Shown: positions 15,684-22,182 of the stretch, piece by piece | Layout of the letters: each line of letters opens with the position of its first letter | Numbering within the stretch: the first letter of the stretch is position 1 | Origin: DASSBG01 sp965651365 | GTDB lineage: Bacteria; Pseudomonadota; Gammaproteobacteria; Xanthomonadales; Rhodanobacteraceae | DNA length: 22,182 nt | Assembly: GCA_965651365.1 (NCBI GenBank) | Contig: CBFGSA010000037.1 | Span: 1-22,182, forward strand | Direction: 5' to 3' | Notes under the pieces: model-generated | The model's input: only the letters and a program-made list of their open reading frames with translations | Told to the model about the DNA's origin: nothing | Databases searched by the model: none | Position numbers and translations under genes: made by a program

Positions 15684-17771
15684 ATGAGCGCCATTGCGCG
15701 CTGGCACAGTCGCCTGCTGGACGGCTTGCTGACAATCAAGCCGCGACAGGTGCCCTGGACGGTGGCGCTGCGCAACACGATCGGCGTGGTGCTGCCGCTG
15801 GCAGTTGCCATGGTGCTCGGCAAACCGGGTGCTGGCCTCGGCATGGCAACCGGTGCCCTGACAGTGATGTTCTCCGATCAGCCGGGTACGTACGCACTGC
15901 GCTTCCGGCGCCTGCTGCTGGCCAGCAGCGGTGGCGCCCTGGCCGCACTGGTCGGCTTCACACTGGGCAACGAACCGATTTGGATTTTGCCGCTGACCGG
16001 GCTGTGGGCCTTTGCCGCCGGCATGCTGGTTGCGTTGGGGCCGGCGCCGACACGGGTTGGCCTGACCAGCATCATCGTGTTGCTGATCACCTCGTCACGG
16101 GCCGATCCGGGGGCTGCGCTTCCGGCGGCGGCGCTGATTTTCGGCGGCGGTCTGCTGCAGGCTGTTCTGGCCGTTGCGCTGTGGCCGCTGGATCGCAACC
16201 GCCCGCAGCGGCACATGCTGGCTGATGCCTTCAAGTCCTTGGCGACAAGCCTGCGCGCCGCACCGGACGAGGCCGCACCGCCCCCCGAGTCGGCCACCAT
16301 CAACGAACTGCAATCGGCCCTGCTGGGGCAAACCAGCCAGCGCAGCCTGGCCCAGGAACGCTTCTGCATCCTGGTGCACGAGTACGATCAGCTCCGGCTG
16401 GGACTGGTTACCCTGGACGGCGCAATCATCGGTCTGGAGGCCAGCGCTGCCGGGCCGCTTCAGGCCTGGATGAACCACGTTGCCGATGTGCTGGACCAGG
16501 CTGCGGCGATCATACGTCACGAAGCCGGGCATGACAGCCTGCAACAGCCTCTGCAAACCATGAACCATGGCCTGGAAGACTTGCGCGGGCATCCCGGTCT
16601 GCCGCTGGCGCCAGCCGTGTGGTCACAATGGCTGGCCCAGGCCGACAAGCTGGCGCGACACGTCCGTGTGGTTGCACGCAATTGTGTCAGCTCGGAGGAG
16701 GCAAAAGTGCAAGTGGCAACGCAGGCCATGCGTCACCTGCCCCGGATACTGCAGCCCGGTCGGCCATTGGACACACTGCGCGCCAACCTGCGCTGGCACT
16801 CGGTAGCTTTTCGCCATGCCCTGCGCAGCGCGATCGTGGTCACGGCCGGATTCGTCCTGGTTCATGCCCTGCAGCTGGATCACGGTTACTGGCTGCCGAT
16901 GACCGCAGCCATCGTGCTCAAACCCGACTTCGGCGCCACGGCGACCTACGGCATCCTGCGCATGCTCGGCACCCTGGCCGGGCTGTTTGTGGCGAGCCTG
17001 CTGCTGCAATGGTTCCTCGTGTCGCCGGTGCTGCGCCTGATCGCACTGGCGGCGGCCTGTTTCGTGTTTCGTGAAATGGCGCCGCGCCATTATGGGCTCG
17101 GCGTGGCCGCACTCAGCGGCATGCTGGTGCTTCTGCTGGCACTGGCCGGTGAACCGGCGATGCCGCTGGTGGAGGCGCGCGCCACAGCAACCGTGGCCGG
17201 CTGCCTGCTCGGCCTGGCGGCCTATCTGGCCTGGCCGAGTTGGGAGCGCAGCCGTGTCCGCGTCGCGCTGGCCGGAATGTTGCGGGCCTGGTCGGACTAT
17301 CTGGCAAGCCTCAAGCTGACCGACGAAACCGCGCACAGCGATGCACGCAGCGCAGCCCGGGCGGCACGCAGCAACGCCCAGGCCTCACTGGAACGCCTGC
17401 GCCAGGAACCGCGTACCGGTGCCGGTCTGCTGGCCGCCGGCGAGGAGTTCTTCATCACCGGAAACCGCCTGGCCCGGGCCGCGATCGCCCTCGATGCCCT
17501 GCTGCTGGATCGCCCCGGTTTGCGTACCCTGCCCGCGCTGTCCAGCCTGCTGGACGGGCTGTCGGAGCAGGCCCGGTGGCTTGCTGAACGTCTGGATGGC
17601 GAGTCCGCGCCATCGCCGCACAAAAACCGGATTCATGCCTGCGTGCAGCAGCTTCGCAAGCAGCTCGCCGACACTGGAGACGAGAGCGGCCTGGCCGTCA
17701 TAAGCGAGCGCTTCGAGACCATTGCAGCTACGCTTGAGCGCATTGTCGAACAACTTGAAGTCACCGAATGA
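15684..17771 (+). CDS. FUSC-family inner-membrane protein (putative aromatic-acid exporter type)
   Basis: This 695-residue protein has the YccS/AaeB-like layout. About six membrane helices lie in residues 20-175 (TIGVVLPLAVAMVLG, LAALVGFTLG, GLTSIIVLLI, GGLLQAVLAVALWPL). A soluble helical region spans about 180-375. A second membrane block at about 380-530 contains the FUSC signature GYWLPMTAAIVLKPDFGATA and RMLGTLAGLF (400-432). A C-terminal cytosolic helical tail follows. AaeB relatives export hydroxybenzoates, and YccS relatives are uncharacterised. Export of an aromatic acid would fit the 3-hydroxyanthranilate dioxygenase next door, but this is speculation. ATG 15684 is preferred over an in-frame TTG at 15645. 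The stop overlaps the next start as ATGA, indicating translational coupling with the methyltransferase. No AaeA-type membrane-fusion partner is present. Confidence 0.85.
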   Translation: MSAIARWHSRLLDGLLTIKPRQVPWTVALRNTIGVVLPLAVAMVLGKPGAGLGMATGALTVMFSDQPGTYALRFRRLLLASSGGALAALVGFTLGNEPIWILPLTGLWAFAAGMLVALGPAPTRVGLTSIIVLLITSSRADPGAALPAAALIFGGGLLQAVLAVALWPLDRNRPQRHMLADAFKSLATSLRAAPDEAAPPPESATINELQSALLGQTSQRSLAQERFCILVHEYDQLRLGLVTLDGAIIGLEASAAGPLQAWMNHVADVLDQAAAIIRHEAGHDSLQQPLQTMNHGLEDLRGHPGLPLAPAVWSQWLAQADKLARHVRVVARNCVSSEEAKVQVATQAMRHLPRILQPGRPLDTLRANLRWHSVAFRHALRSAIVVTAGFVLVHALQLDHGYWLPMTAAIVLKPDFGATATYGILRMLGTLAGLFVASLLLQWFLVSPVLRLIALAAACFVFREMAPRHYGLGVAALSGMLVLLLALAGEPAMPLVEARATATVAGCLLGLAAYLAWPSWERSRVRVALAGMLRAWSDYLASLKLTDETAHSDARSAARAARSNAQASLERLRQEPRTGAGLLAAGEEFFITGNRLARAAIALDALLLDRPGLRTLPALSSLLDGLSEQARWLAERLDGESAPSPHKNRIHACVQQLRKQLADTGDESGLAVISERFETIAATLERIVEQLEVTE

Positions 17772-18445
17772 ATCAGACACTTGCCAGCCGTGCGCGACTG
17801 CGGCGCAGCATCTTCAGCAAGTTTCGCGACCGCAACAAGCGTCGCTACGTGCGCATCAAGCTGCTGATCGATCCGGTCTACCAGGGCGCGGTGCCCGTGT
17901 TTGCCGGCTCACCCCGCCCACTGCTCGACATCGGTTGCGGCATGGGGCTGCTGGGCATGTATCTGGCCGCCCATGGCCACGAACCGGACTATCTGGGCAT
18001 CGACAGCGACCCACGCAAGATTGAAGGCGCACTGGCATTCGCCACCGATGGTCATCCACACCTCCGGTTCCTGCACACCGACGCCGACACTCTGCCCGAT
18101 TTCAGCGGCGACGTCGCCCTGCTGGACGCACTGCACTACATGCCGACCGAACTGCAGCAGCGCGTTCTCGCGGCAGCGGCCGAACGCGTCGCGCCCGGTG
18201 GCGTACTGATGGTGCGCAACTGCCTCAAGGATTCGAGCTGGCGCTACTGGGCCACGGTCATCGAGGAACAATTCCTGAAATGGAGTCGCTGGATGCAGGT
18301 CGGTGCACAGCACTACCCCACCCGCGCCGAGATCGTCGAACCCCTGCAACAACACGGCCTCGACATCAGCATCCAACCACTGTGGGGCCGCACCCCCTAC
18401 AACAGCTACCAGATCCTGGCCCGGCGACCACTCGGCAACACGTGA
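17768..18445 (+). CDS. Class I SAM-dependent methyltransferase
   Basis: The 225-residue protein has a Rossmann methyltransferase core. Motif I is LLDIGCGMGLLG (52-63), the acidic residue after strand 2 is in YLGIDSDPRK (75-84), and the post-motif strand carries LLDALHYMP (118-126). GGVLMVRNCL (about 188-195) forms a later strand. A basic N-terminus (RARLRRSIFSKFRDRNKRRY) precedes the core. The substrate is not evident. It is coupled to the FUSC gene by a four-base overlap, so the pair probably act together, perhaps on a lipid or aromatic compound. Its last codons (RRPLGNT, stop 18443-18445) lie exactly at the boundary with phage-like DNA, so the native C-terminus may have been altered by the insertion or deletion there. 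The 3' 80 bases are also read antisense by the phage-derived frame. Confidence 0.88.
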   Translation: MNQTLASRARLRRSIFSKFRDRNKRRYVRIKLLIDPVYQGAVPVFAGSPRPLLDIGCGMGLLGMYLAAHGHEPDYLGIDSDPRKIEGALAFATDGHPHLRFLHTDADTLPDFSGDVALLDALHYMPTELQQRVLAAAAERVAPGGVLMVRNCLKDSSWRYWATVIEEQFLKWSRWMQVGAQHYPTRAEIVEPLQQHGLDISIQPLWGRTPYNSYQILARRPLGNT

Positions 18446-21386
18446 ACGGATAGGCCGCCTTGCGCGCCTTTTCCCGTGCAGGCATGCCACGAAGATCCTT
18501 GATCTTGTCCATCATGTTGCGCTTGTCGTCGCCCGATCGCCCGAGCATCTGTTCCCTCACTACCTCAATGGCATGCTTGACGTTCTTCCGGTTCGCCGCC
18601 AGTTTCTGGCGGCCCACGTCAATCGTCAGTTCCCGGTAGGGTTCGGCCGGGTCGGTTCCGGCAATAGTGGCGTCGTGGGCCAGATTGGACAGGTCATCGG
18701 CCTCGCGTGAGTTTTTACGCACCCACCGCTTGATTTGGTCTGCCTCAACCCCGGCTTCTGTGAGCAGTTCGTTTCGAAACGCGCCCATGTCATCCACTGA
18801 CCGCGCAAACCGCTTCACTTCTGGAAGGTACTTTTCTGTCAGCTCGGCCAATTGGTCAAGGGTCAGCCCATTCAACCAGTGAGGTCGCCAATCCTCGACC
18901 TTGCCTTTCAGACGTGCCAAAAGCCCCTCGCCTGGTTCTGTGGTCAATTTCTTGAGGCTTTCCACAACTGCGCCAGGGCTGGTGTGAATTTTGTCCTGGT
19001 CTTCGGGCAGGCTGAAATTGCCTTGGTTGCCATTGGCACCCTGTGATGGGATACTTTCGCTGGGCGTCGCCGGAACCGCGTTGGAAGGCGCGGTCGGGCT
19101 CCTGGATGCAATGCGTGGCCCATTGGGCTCCTTCGCGCCAGGGACGCCGGGTTCCGATCCGGCACGGCGGCGCACCTCCAACCCCTGCCGTTCTGCCGCT
19201 GCGATCTTTCTTTGCAACTGCGATTCCTGCATGTTGATGGCGCTGCGGACACGGTATTTCCCGCCTCGCTTGATCAGTTCAACTACAGCTGCCTTGTGTG
19301 ATGCTTGATCAGCCGGAGTAGCCAGCAGTATATAGCTCCCCTTTGTGGCAGGAAGTGCGTATTGCGTATTTCCGAGCACCTTGGACAGGTGATCAATCAC
19401 TGCTTGGTCACTGTCGAAATGCTCAGGATGCTTGGCACGAAGGTTCACCACATCGGCATAGATAGGCACTTCGTCCACGCCCAACCATTGATACAGCTCT
19501 GGAGAGGCTTCAAAGCGCGCTTCGCGGCCGCGCCTGTTGACTTCAGGTAGCGAAAAACGGATATCCGGGTTCTCAGCGCTGAATTCGCCCGTGTTCTCGC
19601 TGGCGCTCTTGATCTGGGTGTTCTTGAACGCGATCCATTGGCCCACGGCCGGCATGTGGATGCCGTCGTAGCCTTCGGACTCCAGACGCTTGCGCAGCGC
19701 GCGGGCCTCGTCCTGACTGTCGATCTTCAGGAAGTCATCCACGCTCATGGTCTTGGGCTTGCGAATGTTCAGGTAGGCATCAATCACCCGCTCGTCGGCC
19801 GGCACGCCCTGGCTCGCGTTCTCGGCGTAGCGCTGGGCCTTGGTCCGGTCCTCGGCAAAGAAATGGCCCAACGGCGTGGTCATGTGGCTGGTATTGCTGC
19901 CCAGGCGCTGATCGTCGAACGTGTAGAAACCGTCTGCGGTGCCGTGGTGCACCACCTTGGGCCGGCCGGCAGCATCCACCACGCGGGACGTGGGACTATT
20001 TCCCGGCAAAGTCCAATCGCCGAACCAGCGCTTGAAGTTGTCCGACTGCACCGGGTCGGCTTGTGAGAACGCCAGGGCCCGGCGCATGGCCACGCGCTGC
20101 TGATAGGTCTCGCCCTCGCGCAAGTAGCGCTCCGAGCGCACCAGAAGCTGTGCCAGCTCGTGGCGGGACAGCTTCAAGTCCGGCATGATCTGGCGCAGGA
20201 ACCGCCGGATAGCCGTCACCACGCGATCCAGCAGGCCATTGCGCACGCCTTTCTCGGCCATGACGGCCAACGTTTCCTCGGCAAACAGCTTGTCGCTGAT
20301 CTTGTGTCTGTACCGTCGGCGAACCTCTTTCAGGACCGCCTGCATGCGCGCTCCACCCCTGCCCTCACGCTCCAGGCGCAGGATCGAAGCCACAATCTTG
20401 TCCCACGCCCCGGCGCCGTAGGCCGCATGCACCACACGCTCCACGCCATAGTGGCCAATGGACTCGTGTGCCAGCGTCTTGAGCACTTCCGCCCTGGTGT
20501 TCAGGTTGCTGGCAATCAGGTACACGCCCTGGCCATCGTAAAATCCGTGCGCATGCACGTAGCGCGGGTTGTCGCGCGCCACCTGCGGGAAGGCCTCGGC
20601 AAACTCGGCCGGGCTGGCAAACACCCTCAGCTTGGGCCGTGTGTCCGCGTTCCAGCGCGCGCGCACTCCATTGGCCAGCTTCTCTACCGTGCGGTGCCAT
20701 TTGGGGTTCGCTTCACCACCCGGCTTGCGCTGGAAATATGTCTGGATCTGCGCCTTCTCCGGCGTCAACAGGTTCTCGTCCCAGATGACGTAGTTGTGCG
20801 TACCCTCGCCCTTGCTTCGGCTGTCGCCATCCAGGTAGCGCAGGCCGGGAATACCGTGCGCGTTGAGAAACTCGGAGGCTTGGCGCGCGGGGTGTGCGCT
20901 ATCGGAGACAAGAGTGTCTTGGTTCGGCAACTCCCCCCTTGCGTAGCGCCGGATGCCGGGGGTGCCGCCCATGGCCTTTGCCATGCGGGTCAAGGCGCGC
21001 CGCGTATCCTTGCCAAACAGCGCGCGCAGGCCATAATGGCCCCAGATTTCATGGAACAGCGCTTCTTCCACGCCCCTGCGCGTCCACAGCGACTTGTGCG
21101 AGCGCACCAGACACGCGGTCCCTTCATGCCACGCCGCCATAATGTCCGATCCATCGCTGCCCTGCTCAAACGCATCCTGCTGAAGTTTCGGCGGCAGCGC
21201 CGCAAAATCGTTTACCGGCACGATGGGCGGGGCGGAACGCCAGGCACCCGTGGTTATCTTGATGATGGCGTCCAGCTCCGCTTTGCTGAACCTCCGGCGC
21301 GGCGCGACGACTGAACCGGCGGCCCTGCGCTGGAACAGCGCCACATTGCCCTGCTCGTCCTCGCGCTTCTTCACCTCACCGATCAA
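18366..21386 (-). CDS. Truncated giant polyvalent phage protein with metallopeptidase-like, ADP-ribosyltransferase-like and nuclease-like domains
   Basis: Numbering is from TTG 21386, giving 1006 residues. Polyvalent proteins are very large phage or conjugative-element proteins, thought to enter the host with the DNA, that string together enzyme and counter-defence domains. Domains in order: a first HExxGH module (FHEIWGHYGLRALFG, H112/E113/H117); a C-terminal fragment of another polyvalent domain (GIPGLRYLDGDSR, GEGTHNYVIWDE, 179-204); a second HExxGH module (LAHESIGHYG, H307/E308/H312) with a candidate third ligand in AEETLAVMAE (369-378); an ADP-ribosyltransferase-like domain (FKRWFGDW, VVHHGTADGFYTF, HFFAEDRTKAQRYA, about 450-612) ending ENPDIRFSLPE; a possible PBECR-type nuclease domain (about 622-730); a linker; and the start of the helical polyvalent core (about 838-970, LTLDQLAELTEKYLP, NLAHDATIAGTDP). 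Family members usually continue far beyond this. Residues after about 978 come from antisense of the methyltransferase gene. No ATG/GTG start exists upstream. Domain calls are by eye. Confidence 0.7.
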   Translation of the reverse strand: MIGEVKKREDEQGNVALFQRRAAGSVVAPRRRFSKAELDAIIKITTGAWRSAPPIVPVNDFAALPPKLQQDAFEQGSDGSDIMAAWHEGTACLVRSHKSLWTRRGVEEALFHEIWGHYGLRALFGKDTRRALTRMAKAMGGTPGIRRYARGELPNQDTLVSDSAHPARQASEFLNAHGIPGLRYLDGDSRSKGEGTHNYVIWDENLLTPEKAQIQTYFQRKPGGEANPKWHRTVEKLANGVRARWNADTRPKLRVFASPAEFAEAFPQVARDNPRYVHAHGFYDGQGVYLIASNLNTRAEVLKTLAHESIGHYGVERVVHAAYGAGAWDKIVASILRLEREGRGGARMQAVLKEVRRRYRHKISDKLFAEETLAVMAEKGVRNGLLDRVVTAIRRFLRQIMPDLKLSRHELAQLLVRSERYLREGETYQQRVAMRRALAFSQADPVQSDNFKRWFGDWTLPGNSPTSRVVDAAGRPKVVHHGTADGFYTFDDQRLGSNTSHMTTPLGHFFAEDRTKAQRYAENASQGVPADERVIDAYLNIRKPKTMSVDDFLKIDSQDEARALRKRLESEGYDGIHMPAVGQWIAFKNTQIKSASENTGEFSAENPDIRFSLPEVNRRGREARFEASPELYQWLGVDEVPIYADVVNLRAKHPEHFDSDQAVIDHLSKVLGNTQYALPATKGSYILLATPADQASHKAAVVELIKRGGKYRVRSAINMQESQLQRKIAAAERQGLEVRRRAGSEPGVPGAKEPNGPRIASRSPTAPSNAVPATPSESIPSQGANGNQGNFSLPEDQDKIHTSPGAVVESLKKLTTEPGEGLLARLKGKVEDWRPHWLNGLTLDQLAELTEKYLPEVKRFARSVDDMGAFRNELLTEAGVEADQIKRWVRKNSREADDLSNLAHDATIAGTDPAEPYRELTIDVGRQKLAANRKNVKHAIEVVREQMLGRSGDDKRNMMDKIKDLRGMPAREKARKAAYPFTCCRVVAGPGSGSCCRGCGPTVVGC

Positions 21387-21602
21387 GGTATCAAACGCCT
21401 TGTAGTCGGGCCGCGGCCAGACCTTGGTCTTGGTTGTCTCCTTCGCCTTGAGCGTATCGTTCAGGTCTGCAACGTCACTCCAGCCCAGGTCCTGGCCGCT
21501 GCTGTTGCGCCGGTTCGCCCACAGTTCCTCGCCAGCGTCCAGATTGTCGGCCGGGGCCGGTTTGCGCGCCGCGCACGCGTTCGCTGGCGGTCGCCTCGGG
21601 AA
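21387..21602 (-). pseudogene. N-terminal remnant of the polyvalent gene without a start codon
   Basis: The polyvalent frame stays open upstream of TTG 21386 as far as the stop at 21603-21605. It encodes about 72 residues, including DNLDAGEELWANRRN, GWSDVADLNDTLKAKE and KVWPRPDYKAFDTLIGEV. The DTLKAKE...KVWPRPDYKA stretch looks like a conserved polyvalent-associated domain and runs straight into the main frame, so this is genuine coding ancestry. No ATG, GTG or TTG occurs in this segment. Either translation starts internally at TTG 21386, or the gene has lost its true N-terminus through mutation or rearrangement. Confidence 0.55.
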
Positions 21603-21623
21603 TCAGGCTTTGCTGGCTTGGAG

Positions 21624-21767
21624 TTACGCTTTGCGGGGCGTTTCCCCGGACGTCTTGGCCTTCAAGTGCGAACCCTTGCGCTTGGGCACCAGCGGTGGTT
21701 TGCCCGCTTTGATCCGCTTGAGCGTAATTTCCGCCACGGCCTTGCGTTGCTGTTTGCTCAGTGCCAC
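21624..21767 (-). CDS. Possible 47-residue basic protein, or broken N-terminus of the polyvalent gene
   Basis: GTG 21767 is preceded by AGGAG with seven bases of spacing, a good ribosome-binding site. The product begins MALSKQQRKAVAEITLKR and continues with IKAGKPPLVPKRKG, ending at TAA 21624. It is strongly basic and probably helical at the start. It is in the same phase as the large polyvalent frame, separated from it only by stops at 21624-21626 and 21603-21605. It could thus be a separate small phage gene or the original start of the large gene now interrupted by two stops. A competing frame of 110 codons (21475-21807, MNLSRLTTDQEID...) overlaps it. That frame is Gln/Gly/Thr-rich with a less biased third position, so I judge it less likely. 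Confidence 0.35.
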   Translation of the reverse strand: MALSKQQRKAVAEITLKRIKAGKPPLVPKRKGSHLKAKTSGETPRKA

Positions 21768-22182
21768 GGTCAATCTCCTGGTCTGTCGTCAGTCGGGACA
21801 GGTTCACTTCAGACGAGTACGTTGAAACCGTTTTGCGGCTTCCAGGCGCAGATCGTCGTCAAACCAGAAGCCGGTCCACTGTTAGGGCAAGCCAGTCTCA
21901 CAGGCCGAGACTCGCGAGCAAGAGTCGCGCCGGCTGTCCGTCGATTTCATCGCCTTCAGCCCCGGATGCAGTCCGGCGCTGATCTCGGCTGGCTCATGCG
22001 AATAACAGTGGCTTGGCGCGAGATCTTGCTGTAAGCTGCGCGCTGCTTCGTGGTTCTGTGCGTCGCATTTCCCTCTCCGCTGAAGGTTCCCGATCCGTTC
22101 GGGCTCAGCCCCCGCTGGATGACAGAACCCGAACCGGACTGCGCGTCGCGCAAGTCCGCAACATTTCGCTCGCAGCGCGGAT
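21768..22182. other. No recognisable gene; degenerate phage-side sequence
   Basis: These 415 bases hold no frame I can assign. Short minus-strand pieces look coding-like but are broken by stops. One reads WFDDDLRLEAAKRFQRTR and ends at a TGA near 21805. Another, in a different phase, reads ASGAEGDEIDGQPARLLL and ends near 21900. Their phase changes suggest a decayed gene or a recombination scar rather than a functional region. No tRNA, terminator or clear promoter is visible. Confidence 0.4.

Larger units (their letters stand above)
18446..22182. mobile_element. Prophage or phage-like element remnant (right end outside the window)
   Basis: Everything after the methyltransferase stop differs from the core. 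One giant polyvalent-type phage gene occupies most of it, no housekeeping gene is seen, base composition is patchy, and the last 400 bases contain only short broken frames. The left boundary falls near 18446-18455, where the phage frame loses its expected sequence. No integrase, att-like direct repeat or structural gene is visible in this window, so the type of element (prophage, plasmid-like or ICE) is not settled. Confidence 0.6.

Noticed and set aside
20160..21314. 384-codon plus frame opposite the polyvalent gene
   Set aside because: The minus frame carries several recognisable phage motifs; the plus frame has none.
21475..21807. 110-codon minus frame starting MNLSRLTTDQEID
   Set aside because: Kept only as an alternative. 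Its Gln/Gly/Thr-rich content, weaker third-position bias and overlap with the better ribosome-binding site at 21767 make it less likely, but a frameshift into the polyvalent gene cannot be excluded.

Overview
This window reads as gammaproteobacterial chromosome joined at its right end to the remains of a prophage or phage-like element. The core is GC-rich. Its gene set (rluC/rne, a UvrY/GacA regulator, uvrC-pgsA-tRNA-Gly-Cys-Leu, kdsB, parE) and its repeats of the form TGTAGGAGCG... fit a member of the Xanthomonadales/Lysobacterales or a near relative. That placement is inference from gene content and repeats, not from a phylogeny.

Layout. Positions 1-392 hold the 5' part of rluC (minus), divergent across a 320-bp leader region from rne (plus, 713-3673). 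A long hairpin separates rne from a convergent uvrY/gacA-type response regulator (minus). A long minus-strand block follows. Read in transcription order from the right, it is: a secreted Tyr/His-rich hypothetical protein and its terminator, a rhomboid protease, a histone-H1-like Lys/Ala-rich protein, kdsB, a low-molecular-weight phosphotyrosine phosphatase, uvrC, pgsA, tRNA-Gly, a terminator, tRNA-Cys, tRNA-Leu, and uvrY. The plus strand then carries a three-domain aminopeptidase P, a nested inverted-repeat element, parE, 3-hydroxyanthranilate 3,4-dioxygenase, a FUSC-family membrane protein and a class I methyltransferase that overlaps it by ATGA.

The last 3.7 kb (about 18446-22182) is different. 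It is dominated by one minus-strand open frame of about 1000 codons. This resembles the N-terminal part of a giant phage 'polyvalent' protein: two HExxGH metallopeptidase-like modules, an ADP-ribosyltransferase-like domain, a possible PBECR-type nuclease domain, and the opening of the helical polyvalent core. The frame has no good start codon and runs at its 3' end into the antisense of the methyltransferase gene. It is therefore best read as a truncated, decaying gene at the edge of an element.

Functional themes are RNA decay and rRNA modification (rne, rluC), nucleotide excision repair (uvrC), phospholipid and LPS precursor synthesis (pgsA, kdsB), chromosome decatenation (parE), kynurenine-pathway metabolism (HAAO), and phage conflict or delivery machinery (polyvalent remnant). 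The most noteworthy items are the chimeric polyvalent gene and its junction with the chromosome, the nested palindromic element in front of parE, and the rearranged uvrY-uvrC-pgsA-tRNA cluster.
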